From: Chitinophaga pinensis
Lineage (GTDB): Bacteria > Bacteroidota > Bacteroidia > Flavobacteriales_D > Crocinitomicaceae
Reading direction: 5' to 3'
NCBI GenBank assembly: GCA_943324745.2
Contig: CALPMT020000002.1
Coordinates: 62,001 to 126,000, forward strand
Length of the DNA stretch: 64,000 nt
Position 1 is the stretch's first letter; each line of letters begins with the position of its first letter. A program made the position numbers and the translations under genes. This document shows positions 38,654 to 47,139 of this stretch, one piece after another. Under the pieces are notes generated by a model that saw only the letters and a program-made list of their open reading frames with translations, searched no databases and had not been told where the DNA came from.

Positions 38654-39181
38654 TTAATATGATGCTAAATTACTAATATTATTCGTGTAGTTTTTCAATT
38701 TTTCGGTTCCATTTAAAAAATCTAGGGAAACTAAAAAATTAAATGCTTCCACTGTTCCTCCACATTGTTGAATTAACTCCGCAGCAGCAGAGGCAGAACC
38801 ACCAGTAGCAAGTAGGTCATCGTGAATTAATACTTTATCTCCACTCTCAATTGCATCTGTATGGATTTCGATTGTAGCACTACCGTATTCTAAATCATAG
38901 CTATAGGATAATTTATCGTATGGTAATTTTCCTTTTTTTCGAATGAGAACAAATGGTAAACCTAATCGAATAGCTAAAGGGTAACCAAATAAAAAACCTC
39001 TACTTTCGATACCCGCAATTTTTGTTAACCCTTTATCCTTGTATAGTTCTACTAAATGATCTAAAATTTCAGCTGAAATTTTAGGATTCATCATGATTGT
39101 ACTGATATCTTTAAAAATAATTCCTTCTTTAGGAAAATTAGGAACATCTCGTATTACGGATTTAATTTTTTGTTCAATCAT
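38654..39181 (-). CDS. apt: Adenine phosphoribosyltransferase
   Basis: Purine salvage enzyme making AMP from adenine and PRPP. The 175-residue protein has FPKEGIIFKDIS, GIESRGFLFGYPLA, FVLIRKKGKLP and the PRPP loop VLIHDDLLATGGSASAA, all type-I PRTase marks. The start overlaps the stop of the upstream HhH gene by 4 bases. Confidence 0.95.
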   Translation of the reverse strand: MIEQKIKSVIRDVPNFPKEGIIFKDISTIMMNPKISAEILDHLVELYKDKGLTKIAGIESRGFLFGYPLAIRLGLPFVLIRKKGKLPYDKLSYSYDLEYGSATIEIHTDAIESGDKVLIHDDLLATGGSASAAAELIQQCGGTVEAFNFLVSLDFLNGTEKLKNYTNNISNLASY

Positions 39182-40032
39182 AGCGTTAAGTATGGTTTAA
39201 TTTTCAAAAATAATTCTTCTGTCAATACCACAGACATTTTCAGGTCGTTAATTGACTTAAAAGGACCGTGTTGATTTCTCAATTTTACAATAGCATTTGC
39301 AATATTCCAAGTAAAATAAGGATGTTTTTTGAATTCTTCTGCAGTTAATACATTTATATTCATTTTTTTAACATTCAAAGGATCAAATTGAATATATGGT
39401 TTCAATTCTTCAACTTTTTCAGGAGTCATTTTCCAAACCTCAAGCAATTGTTCGACATTAATAAATCCGCCTAATTGCTCTCTTCGTTTAAATATATTTT
39501 TAGCAAAAAAAGGGCCGATACCTTTGATTGACTGTAACTCTTCTTCCGATGCAAAATTCAAATCAATAATTGTAATTTTCTGTTCTTTTTTAATTTCAGC
39601 AAATTGGGTATTCGATTGAATTTTTACAGGATAAAATGTAGAATCAATTATTTTCGTCATTAATTCTTGTGGAATAACAAAAACATGTTTAAGGTCTTCC
39701 TTCGATTTAAAACCGTATTTACCGAATTTTAGTACCGCTTCAGCTTGTTTTTGTGAAAGCCCTAAATTCATCCAATCTGCAACAGAATATGTATTAGGAT
39801 CAAATTTTTTGGAAGGTGTTTTATAGCTTTTTTTGATGTATTTAGACTTCCATTGTTTTTGTTCAACAGGTTTAAAACTTCTGATTCTTTCTGATTCTTT
39901 CCAGGAAAAATGAATCGGTTTTTCAGGTGTATAATAAATTACAATGCGAGGGATAATTGCAAAAACAATCAATAGTACAACGAAGATTAAAATTGCCCTA
40001 CGTGATCTTTTAGAGAAATCTGCATTATTCAT
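39178..40032 (-). CDS. Helix-hairpin-helix (ComEA-like) membrane-anchored protein
   Basis: A 284-residue protein with one N-terminal membrane segment (about residues 12-32, ILIFVVLLIVFAIIPRIVIYY) and three or four HhH modules, the clearest being IIDLNFASEEELQSIKGIGPFFAKNIFKRREQLGGFINVEQLLEV. ComEA-type HhH domains bind DNA at the cell surface in competence, but Bacteroidota proteins of this layout have no tested role. Overlaps apt by 4 bases. Confidence 0.75.
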   Translation of the reverse strand: MNNADFSKRSRRAILIFVVLLIVFAIIPRIVIYYTPEKPIHFSWKESERIRSFKPVEQKQWKSKYIKKSYKTPSKKFDPNTYSVADWMNLGLSQKQAEAVLKFGKYGFKSKEDLKHVFVIPQELMTKIIDSTFYPVKIQSNTQFAEIKKEQKITIIDLNFASEEELQSIKGIGPFFAKNIFKRREQLGGFINVEQLLEVWKMTPEKVEELKPYIQFDPLNVKKMNINVLTAEEFKKHPYFTWNIANAIVKLRNQHGPFKSINDLKMSVVLTEELFLKIKPYLTL

Positions 40033-40040
40033 TAGCTGTT

Positions 40041-41498
40041 TTATTCAGAGATTGAATGTTTTTGTTTTGATTGAAACAAGTAATATATAGGAAGGCCAAG
40101 TAAAACAATTAGCAATCCCATACCCGTATTTGAAAAATCATAAATTAACAAGTCAATACATATGAATAGTGTAATTAGTATATAGATTATTGGTACAACT
40201 GGATATCCCCAAGCTTTATAAGGTCGTTCAGTGTTTGGTTCTTTTTTTCTTAGAATAAAGATTCCAAAGATTGTCAGGATGTAAAAAAGAAGCGAAGCAA
40301 ACGTACTATAAACAAGCAGGTCACTATATTTACCAGATAAACAGAGTACAGAAGCCCAAATACACTGAATCCATAATGCATAACTAGGGACATCGTGTTT
40401 GTTGATCTTTTTTGCTTTTTTGAAGAATAACCCATCTTTAGCCATTGCATAGTAAAGTCTTGACCCTGCTAAAATCAGTCCGTTATTACATCCAAAAGTG
40501 GAGATTAGAATCAATATTGCCATAATTGAAACACCAATTGGTCCTACAATCATTTCTGCAGCGGCTGCTCCTACCCTATCATTTGGAACAAATTGGAGTC
40601 CTTGAGAAAGTACATTTAATCCGTCAGGAGAACCTTTGAGAGGAATTAACGCAAGGTAAGCAAGGTTTGCAAGTACGTATACAATTGTAACAATTAACGT
40701 TCCGAGGAATAGACTTCTTGGGATATTTTTCTTAGGATTTTTAATTTCACTTGCAATGAAAGTCACGTTGTTCCATGCATCTGACGAAAACAACGAATTA
40801 ATAATTGTTGCTCCTAAAGCACCCATAAGCGCAAATCCAGTCAATTGAGTGATTTGAATTTTCCCTGAATCAGTAACCACCGTTTTTGTTGCCTGCCAAG
40901 CATCTTGGAAATTATTACCAAGAGTATCTGTTTTCAAACCTACCCATAAACCCAAAATAATTAAGGCAAATAGAGCTAATAATTTCGCGAAAGTAAAAAT
41001 CAGTTGAATATATTTTCCATTCTTAACACCTCCAACATTAATAAAAGTGAGAAAAATTAAAGATGAAATTGCAAGAAGTTGACCGTAATTAACATGAATT
41101 ACATTAAAAACATTGATTGCTTCATTTGCCAAACTCGGAAAAAAAACGGTTGCATATTTAGCAAAAGCTACTGCTACTGCAGCAATTACTCCTGTTTGAA
41201 TTACTGCAAAAACTGTCCATCCATACAAAAAAGAAATTGTTTTACCGTATGCTCTTTGAATATACACATATTGTCCACCGGCATTAGGCATCATACCAGC
41301 GAGTTCGCCATAACTTAACGCAGCAAATACAGTAATCAATCCAGTCATGAACCAAAGTGTCATCATCCAGCCTGCTGAACCGATGTCTCTAGCCATAGGT
41401 GCAGTAACGATAAAAATTCCAGAGCCAATCATAGAGCCTGCAACTATAGTAGTAGCATCGAGGAGTCCTAATGATTTTTTTAGTTGATGAGTAGACAA
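40041..41498 (-). CDS. APC-superfamily amino acid permease
   Basis: The 485-residue transporter has about twelve membrane segments. It opens KKSLGLLDATTIVAGSMIGSGIFIVTAPMARDIGSAGW, the conserved GSGIF motif of TM1 in amino acid/polyamine antiporters. Substrate not determinable. The start codon must be TTG at 41498, as no ATG or GTG precedes the conserved TM1 in frame. It lies 28 bases downstream of a second APC permease. Confidence 0.88.
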   Translation of the reverse strand: MSTHQLKKSLGLLDATTIVAGSMIGSGIFIVTAPMARDIGSAGWMMTLWFMTGLITVFAALSYGELAGMMPNAGGQYVYIQRAYGKTISFLYGWTVFAVIQTGVIAAVAVAFAKYATVFFPSLANEAINVFNVIHVNYGQLLAISSLIFLTFINVGGVKNGKYIQLIFTFAKLLALFALIILGLWVGLKTDTLGNNFQDAWQATKTVVTDSGKIQITQLTGFALMGALGATIINSLFSSDAWNNVTFIASEIKNPKKNIPRSLFLGTLIVTIVYVLANLAYLALIPLKGSPDGLNVLSQGLQFVPNDRVGAAAAEMIVGPIGVSIMAILILISTFGCNNGLILAGSRLYYAMAKDGLFFKKAKKINKHDVPSYALWIQCIWASVLCLSGKYSDLLVYSTFASLLFYILTIFGIFILRKKEPNTERPYKAWGYPVVPIIYILITLFICIDLLIYDFSNTGMGLLIVLLGLPIYYLFQSKQKHSISE

Positions 41499-41526
41499 AG
41501 TTATGAGTTATAAATATGGGGTTGGA

Positions 41527-43014
41527 TTATGGATTGTTTTTCTTATTTAATTTACTGTGTTTGGCACCGTATTTGAAATATATCAAAACACCTACTGCAA
41601 GCCAAATAATTAATCTCAACCAAGTATCTCCAGGCAGTGAAAACATCATAAATAGACAACAAACAATACCTAATATTGGTATTAAAGGAACTAATGGAGT
41701 TTTAAAAGCTCTAGGAAGATCAGGTTGTGTTTTACGTAAAATGATAATCCCTGCGCATACTAATACAAATGCGAGTAAAGTACCAATACTTGTCATCTCA
41801 CCTACCACCGTAGCAGGAACAAAGGCTGCAAATAAACTTACAAATACCATGAATAAAAGGTTTGACTTAGAAGGGGTCCCGAATTTAGGGTGTACATCAG
41901 AGAATACCTTTGGTAGTAAACCATCTTTTGACATAGAGAAGAACACACGAGATTGGCCCATTAGCATTACCATAATTACAGAAGAATATCCAGCAAGAAT
42001 TGCTATGATAATTGCTTTATTTAGCCACGGATAAGCGAGTACAAATTTACCAGCAGCATTTAGCGATCCCATGTGTTCAATTGCAACCGCAACAGGTGCA
42101 ATTCCATCCGCACCTTGGTATTCTGTATAGTTTGCTACACCAGTCATTACGTGTGCAAAAAGTATGTACAATACCGTACAAATCACAAGCGAAACTAGAA
42201 TTCCAATAGGCATATCACGTTTAGGATTTTTCGCTTCTTGCGCAGCAGTTGAAACAGCATCAAAACCAATGTAAGCAAAGAAAATAACACCTGCGGCACG
42301 TACAATGCCAGACCAACCAAAATGTCCGAAGGCGCCAGTGTTTTCAGGAATAAAAGGTGTATAGTTATCCGTATTAATATATCCCCATCCTAATGCTATA
42401 AATATTAATACTACTACAACTTTCAAAGCAACGATAATTCCGTTCACAATTGCAGATTCTTTCGTTCCTCTAATTAGTAATAAAGACATTGCAACCACAA
42501 TGAAAACAGCAGGTAAATTTAAAAAACCACTTACAACTGAACCATCTGCTAAAGTCATTGTTTCCCAAGGAGAAAGTGTCAATTGCGGAGGGATATGTAT
42601 GTTGTAATATTCTACAAATTTTGCGAGATATCTTGACCAACTGATTGCTACAGTTGCTGCACCAACAGCATATTCAAGAACTAGATCCCATCCTATAATC
42701 CAGGCGATAAACTCCCCCATGGTTGCATACGAATAGGTATAAGCACTCCCTGCTACAGGAATCATCGAAGCAAATTCAGCATAACATAAACCAGCAAAAG
42801 CACACGCCACGGCAGCGATAACGAATGAAATTGTAACAGCAGGTCCGGCATTATTTGCAGCTGCAGAACCAGTGATTGAAAACAAACCGGCACCGATAAT
42901 AGCACCAATACCTAGCAAAACCAGTGCTCTTGCACCTAGTGTTTTTGCTAAACCATGTTCACTTGCTTCATTTTGTAAATCAATAATTGATTTTCTAGCC
43001 CAAAGGTTTTTCAT
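41527..43014 (-). CDS. APC-superfamily amino acid permease (cationic amino acid transporter-like)
   Basis: The 495-residue protein has about twelve to thirteen membrane segments, with LGARALVLLGIGAIIGAGLFSITGSAAANNAGPAV in TM1 and FFAYIGFDAVSTAAQEAKNPKRDMPIGI in the TM6-8 region, closely resembling the CAT/YhdG-type branch. Tandem placement with another APC gene suggests duplication or joint amino-acid uptake, though the two are clearly divergent. It is 8 bases from the RmlD-like gene. Confidence 0.88.
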   Translation of the reverse strand: MKNLWARKSIIDLQNEASEHGLAKTLGARALVLLGIGAIIGAGLFSITGSAAANNAGPAVTISFVIAAVACAFAGLCYAEFASMIPVAGSAYTYSYATMGEFIAWIIGWDLVLEYAVGAATVAISWSRYLAKFVEYYNIHIPPQLTLSPWETMTLADGSVVSGFLNLPAVFIVVAMSLLLIRGTKESAIVNGIIVALKVVVVLIFIALGWGYINTDNYTPFIPENTGAFGHFGWSGIVRAAGVIFFAYIGFDAVSTAAQEAKNPKRDMPIGILVSLVICTVLYILFAHVMTGVANYTEYQGADGIAPVAVAIEHMGSLNAAGKFVLAYPWLNKAIIIAILAGYSSVIMVMLMGQSRVFFSMSKDGLLPKVFSDVHPKFGTPSKSNLLFMVFVSLFAAFVPATVVGEMTSIGTLLAFVLVCAGIIILRKTQPDLPRAFKTPLVPLIPILGIVCCLFMMFSLPGDTWLRLIIWLAVGVLIYFKYGAKHSKLNKKNNP

Positions 43015-43022
43015 TTTTGAAA

Positions 43023-43913
43023 TTAATTATTTGTTAAAATAGTTATTGTTTCTTCGATAGTTTTTGGATTATATCCCAATTCAGTTTTTGATTTGGTAAG
43101 ATCAAAGCCTGTTCTAGGCGGACGTTTTGCTGGTTGATTTAAGGTAGATGATGAAATGATTTCAATATTTTCCGTTGATTTACCAAGGTGTTTGGCAATT
43201 CTGAAAACGATTTCGTTTACTGCCATGAATTCAGGTCCACACAAATGGAAAATTCCTGTTTTATTTCTTTGACAAATTTCTATACACCCCCAAGCGAGAT
43301 CATCCGCCCAAGTTGGCATACGGAATTGGTCGTTTATAATTTTCATTGGATCTCCTTTTGTCAGCGCATCGATTGACCAAAGTACGATGTTCGTTCTCGA
43401 AAGGTTGTTTGCAGTTCCGTATACAATGATTGTACGTGCTATTGACCAATTTTTATTTTCGGAATTGATTAAAATTTTCTCCGCATCAACTTTTGATTGA
43501 CCGTATACACTTACTGCAGATGGTTTATCGGTTTCTTTGTAATTACCTGTAAGTCCATCAAAGATAAAATCAGTTGACAGTAGTTGAAAATGTGCATTTA
43601 TTTTTTGCGCTTCGTCCCACAATTTTTGGGTAGCAAGTACATTCACTTCTTGACATTCTTCTGGATTCAATTCGCAGTAGTCTACATTTGTAAGTGCAGC
43701 AGTATGAATAATATGTGTGGGTTTAAACACTGAAAAAACTTCGGAAATTAGAGTTTGATTTGTTATATCCATTTCGCGATACAATTCATCTGGACAATCT
43801 TGATTACGATTATTTCCATTCGATGTCGCTAAAAATTCAGTGCCACGTTTTAAACAAATTTTGACAATTTTTTGTCCTAAGAGTCCGTTTGAACCGGTGA
43901 TGAGGATACGCAT
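43023..43913 (-). CDS. SDR family sugar nucleotide reductase (RmlD/RfbD-like)
   Basis: The 296-residue protein opens MRILITGSNGLLGQKIVKICLKRG and has HTAALTNVDYCELNPEECQEVN and VSVYGQSKVDAEKIL (catalytic YxxxK), the pattern of dTDP-4-dehydrorhamnose reductases. It is far from the polysaccharide locus and not accompanied by rmlABC, so a rhamnose role is only possible. The 230-base gap upstream (43914-44143) shows no gene. Confidence 0.75.
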   Translation of the reverse strand: MRILITGSNGLLGQKIVKICLKRGTEFLATSNGNNRNQDCPDELYREMDITNQTLISEVFSVFKPTHIIHTAALTNVDYCELNPEECQEVNVLATQKLWDEAQKINAHFQLLSTDFIFDGLTGNYKETDKPSAVSVYGQSKVDAEKILINSENKNWSIARTIIVYGTANNLSRTNIVLWSIDALTKGDPMKIINDQFRMPTWADDLAWGCIEICQRNKTGIFHLCGPEFMAVNEIVFRIAKHLGKSTENIEIISSSTLNQPAKRPPRTGFDLTKSKTELGYNPKTIEETITILTNN

Positions 43914-44129
43914 TTTGTAAAACGTTTTAATTCAGGGGGTAAATATAAAAAATAAATTAGAGATTGGAGTTGTTTGGTTGGTAGGGGATGTGAAGAAAAT
44001 GATGTAGGGTGGAATGTTATAGGTAGGTATTTTTCACTATTTAGAAATTAAGAGGTTTAGGGAAATGAAGGTGAAGGCAAAAGAACATTAAGATCGCTTT
44101 GCTCATCTGAAACCTGAAAGGCATATAAG

Positions 44130-44155
44130 AAAAGGATTGGATATTATTTCAATCC
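44130..44155 (-). terminator. Terminator overlapping the end of the K+ channel gene
   Basis: On the minus strand GGATTG (44155-44150) pairs with CAATCC (44139-44134) and is followed by TTTTCTT. The stop codon of the channel gene (44146-44144) lies in the loop. Confidence 0.55.
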
Positions 44156-45190
44156 AAGAAGATCGTTTAAGTGTTTGATTTGAGAAGGAGTTCCAAGAAC
44201 AAAAAGTTTAGAATGTGGAACTATTTCTTCTTCACCGGTAGGATTGATGATATAATTACCTGCCGCGGTTTTATATCCAATAATTGTTACGGATGTAATT
44301 GTACGAATTTTCAATACTTTTAAATCTTTTAGTTTTTTAAATTGAAATTCAACTGGTAATTCATTAAAAGCGATTGACTCAATATTTACTCCTTCATTTC
44401 CTTGGGAACGAATTGAATCTAGAAATTCAACAACATCTGGGTTTGCAACTAAAGACGCCATGTGAGTTCCACCAATAGAATCTGGCATAATTACATTATC
44501 GGCACCAGCTAATTTTAGTTTTGCCACAGATGTTGCATGGGTTGCACGTGAAATTATTTTCAACGATCGATTTAATTCGCGGGCGGACAGCACTACATAT
44601 AAGTTGTCTGCATCTTTCGGTAAGCATGAAATTACTGCTGTTGCTTTATCTAATTTAGCACTCGCAAGTACTTCATCATCTGTAGAATCACCTTTAATAA
44701 AAACAAAATTTTCCAGCAGATGACTTTTTTCAAATTCTTCTGCATTGATATCTATGATTATCAAACGTGTTTTTTTACTATTCAAATCTTCTGCAACTTG
44801 CTTTCCTACGCGACCAAAACCGCAAATGACTACATGATTTTCCATGGTATTTAAGAGTTTGTTTGTTCTATATTGTTTGAGATTAATCTTATAATCTCCC
44901 CCCATAATGTATTTTGTGATGGACGAAATCGCTAATGCAAAGGTACCAAAACTAATAATGATAAGAAAAATAGTAAATAATTTACCTAATGAAGACAGCT
45001 GATGTGTTTCTTCAAATCCAACTGTTGCCGTGGTTATTACAGTCATATAAAATGCATCTAAAAAAGACCATTTTTCAATGAGCATAAAACCGATTGTTCC
45101 GATCGTAACAATAGCGATGATAATACCCAAAAAGATATAAACCCTTTTGAATAGTTTGAGATTAGCTACTATGTTTTTCAAAGTTCCCAA
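44144..45190 (-). CDS. Potassium channel protein with TrkA-N (RCK) and TrkA-C domains
   Basis: The 348-residue protein has two membrane segments (about residues 16-36 and 68-90) flanking a pore loop, then an RCK domain (VVICGFGRVGKQVAEDL, LIIIDINAEEFE, GDSTDDEVL) and a TrkA-C domain at the end. This is the MthK-like plan for ligand-gated K+ channels. The pore reads TVITTATVGFEETH; the usual selectivity filter TVGYG/TVGFG has lost its second glycine to glutamate, so ion selectivity is uncertain. The start is TTG at 45190, overlapping the PspC-like gene. Confidence 0.8.
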   Translation of the reverse strand: MGTLKNIVANLKLFKRVYIFLGIIIAIVTIGTIGFMLIEKWSFLDAFYMTVITTATVGFEETHQLSSLGKLFTIFLIIISFGTFALAISSITKYIMGGDYKINLKQYRTNKLLNTMENHVVICGFGRVGKQVAEDLNSKKTRLIIIDINAEEFEKSHLLENFVFIKGDSTDDEVLASAKLDKATAVISCLPKDADNLYVVLSARELNRSLKIISRATHATSVAKLKLAGADNVIMPDSIGGTHMASLVANPDVVEFLDSIRSQGNEGVNIESIAFNELPVEFQFKKLKDLKVLKIRTITSVTIIGYKTAAGNYIINPTGEEEIVPHSKLFVLGTPSQIKHLNDLLGLK

Positions 45191-45414
45191 ACAGATGGTC
45201 TTTTTAATCTTTTAAACCCAAAAAAATGTTTATGTTCTAATATCCAGGCCATAGCGAAGTAGATCAATAAAGGTGAACCTAACGTAATAAATGAAGCGTA
45301 AATAAAACCTACTCTAACCTTGGATGAGCTAATTCCTGACTTTCGCGCAATCCAAGAACATACCCCATAAGAGCGCATTTCAAAAAAGAAGGCAATTTTT
45401 TGTATCAGTTTCAT
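45178..45414 (-). CDS. PspC domain protein
   Basis: A 78-residue protein with the PspC pattern: YGVCSWIARKSGISSSKVRVGFIYASFITLGSPLLIYFAMAWIL, with one membrane segment and an amphipathic helix. PspC proteins sense or respond to envelope stress in proteobacteria; the role in this phylum is not established. It overlaps DUF2851 upstream (ATGA) and the channel gene downstream, so the three are one unit. Confidence 0.82.
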   Translation of the reverse strand: MKLIQKIAFFFEMRSYGVCSWIARKSGISSSKVRVGFIYASFITLGSPLLIYFAMAWILEHKHFFGFKRLKRPSVWEL

Positions 45415-46673
45415 TGTTTGAATAATTGATGACCTATTTTACAAGATAAGCATTTCTTTTTAATACAAAATTCGTTTTTTAATTCCAATAAACCTTGTGA
45501 ATCTTTAGCAGAAATTAAAGATAATCCCAATTTTTTCCATTTTTTCATTATCTCATTATTTTCTGGTTTTATAAATTCTAGCAGATTAAAAGCTTTTTCT
45601 GTCCATATTTCATTATGCTGATATATTCCCCACCAATACATAATTGGGACAATTACGTTGATTATAATTAAATCTTTAGTATTATTGGAGATTTTTGCTT
45701 TGTGCATTTTAGTTTTTACCCCAAAATGATAATGTGTGTTCCAATATTCATTTACACTAAATTCCTCATTTAAAAACCAGTTTAACCATTCTTCAATAGA
45801 TGTATTTAGAAAATCGAAAAACTTTTGATTTGTTAGTAAAGCTGCTAATTGTGCGATTCTAAAAGGTGGAAAACCAGGAGTTCTCGTGCCGAAAAATTTC
45901 CAAGAAGCAGGATTCATTTGATGTAAATTATATTTTACACGATAGAATTCTCCTTGTTTTTTCAATATTTCAATATAGGAATCATTCTTATTCGTGGGTA
46001 ACAAATTAGCTACAACTAGAAATATAGCTTCAATCATTTCTTTATTTTCTTTCCAATAAATAGTTAATGGAATTTTTTGAATGAGTTCTTGCATGGGTAA
46101 ACGATTGACTTTTGTTCCTAAAATACTTGCTACTTGTTCGATAATAAGTTGATTCAGATCAAAGTTTAATGCTTTAAATCGTGATGAAATCAGATTTTTT
46201 TTTCGTTCTAAACGTTGAATAACAGCACTTTCAATTTGGCTACTGATATGAATCACTTCTATAGTCTGTATTTCTTCTTGACAAGAAATCCATTTTTGAT
46301 TTGTAAGTAATTTATTATAATGTTCGAATTGGGCTAGTTGAATGTAATTTTTCAGTTCTAGGGTCGGAATTTCCTCATTGTTTATATACAATGGTTTATC
46401 GTGATTATAGACGACGTGTAAAATTACGTTTTCATAAGCAGGGTCTGATTGATGGTTATGTTTGTACCAATCGGAGGAGTTAATGTGGATTTCGATGTTA
46501 CCTATCCATGTCATTCCATCGATGCTTATTGTTCCATTTGAGAAATCTGGTCCGCTGTTGTGGTTGTGGATTCCAAAGGAGATTATAGATACTGGTCGAC
46601 CGTCTGTTAAGGATAAATTATTTAGTGGAATGTTTTTTGTTTTCCAGAGGTAATGGAGGTATTCTTCTTTCAT
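45411..46673 (-). CDS. DUF2851 family protein
   Basis: A 420-residue soluble protein with the DUF2851 layout: EEYLHYLWKTKNIPLNNLSLTDGRPVSIISFGIHNHNSGPDFSNGTISIDGMTWIGNIEIHINSSDWYKHNHQSDPAYENVILHVVY and a C-terminal cysteine cluster (CIKKKCLSCKIG). Widespread in Bacteroidota, function unknown. First gene of a three-gene overlapping unit with pspC and the K+ channel. Confidence 0.85.
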   Translation of the reverse strand: MKEEYLHYLWKTKNIPLNNLSLTDGRPVSIISFGIHNHNSGPDFSNGTISIDGMTWIGNIEIHINSSDWYKHNHQSDPAYENVILHVVYNHDKPLYINNEEIPTLELKNYIQLAQFEHYNKLLTNQKWISCQEEIQTIEVIHISSQIESAVIQRLERKKNLISSRFKALNFDLNQLIIEQVASILGTKVNRLPMQELIQKIPLTIYWKENKEMIEAIFLVVANLLPTNKNDSYIEILKKQGEFYRVKYNLHQMNPASWKFFGTRTPGFPPFRIAQLAALLTNQKFFDFLNTSIEEWLNWFLNEEFSVNEYWNTHYHFGVKTKMHKAKISNNTKDLIIINVIVPIMYWWGIYQHNEIWTEKAFNLLEFIKPENNEIMKKWKKLGLSLISAKDSQGLLELKNEFCIKKKCLSCKIGHQLFKQ

Positions 46674-46783
46674 AGAGAGTTGATTTTTAGTTGTTTTTAA
46701 AAATTGACTCTATTTAAGTTAGTGAAAATTATGATTAATGTACCAATTTTTCAATGTGAAAATGTAGCAATTTGTTGGGTAGG

Positions 46784-47041
46784 ACTTCGCGTTGCGAAAT
46801 GGAGGGTATTCTCTTACTTTTTTTTGGCCAAAAAAGTAAGCAAAAAGGCCTTCGTCGCTGGAAAAGCATCGGTTTTTATTTCAAAACGTTCGCTACAAAA
46901 ACAAAACTCCACCTTCGTCGTCAAACATTTGTTTTTGATACCCTGCCTTATTCGATAAAAACACGATTTACTTTTCTGAGGCTACAAACTTTCTATCGCT
47001 AATTAGGTGGTTCGATTGTAGTTTTATCCGCATTGACTGAG
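46784..47041. repeat. Multi-hairpin intergenic element, copy A
   Basis: One of three copies (others at 53234 and 54308). In order: a short hairpin (TTCGC/GCGAA), an AT-rich hairpin (TTACTTTTTT/AAAAAAGTAA, centre GGCC), then a roughly 130-base long-range hairpin from GTCGCTGGAAAAG (46854) to CTTTTC...GCTAC (46985) with a conserved apical loop. This is the most diverged copy; it lacks the 3' TCGACTTCGCTC hairpin. It fills most of the 466-base gap between DUF2851 and topB; no coding gene is supported here. Confidence 0.8.
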
Positions 47042-47119
47042 AGGGGATTTCGCGGAGCGAAATAGAGGGGGTTAGAAAATGAAAATTGCGAAGCAATGTA
47101 TTGAGAATTACGATAATGG

Positions 47120-47139
47120 AGCCGCAATGCATTGCGGCT
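47120..47139. repeat. Perfect 20-bp palindrome at the topB 3' end
   Basis: AGCCGCAATGCATTGCGGCT is a perfect palindrome directly after the topB stop. It could act in transcript ending, but no U-tract follows on the minus strand. The core resembles other GCAATGC palindromes near 55.7 kb. Confidence 0.7.

Noticed and set aside
41516-42034. 172-codon plus-strand frame antisense to the APC permease
   Set aside because: Shadow of a well-conserved transporter gene; low-complexity translation with no domain.
46704-47002. Overlapping short plus-strand frames in the repeat region near 46.8 kb
   Set aside because: They are translations of the multi-hairpin element; the frame is not kept between copies A, B and C, and the arms covary as paired DNA rather than as codons.
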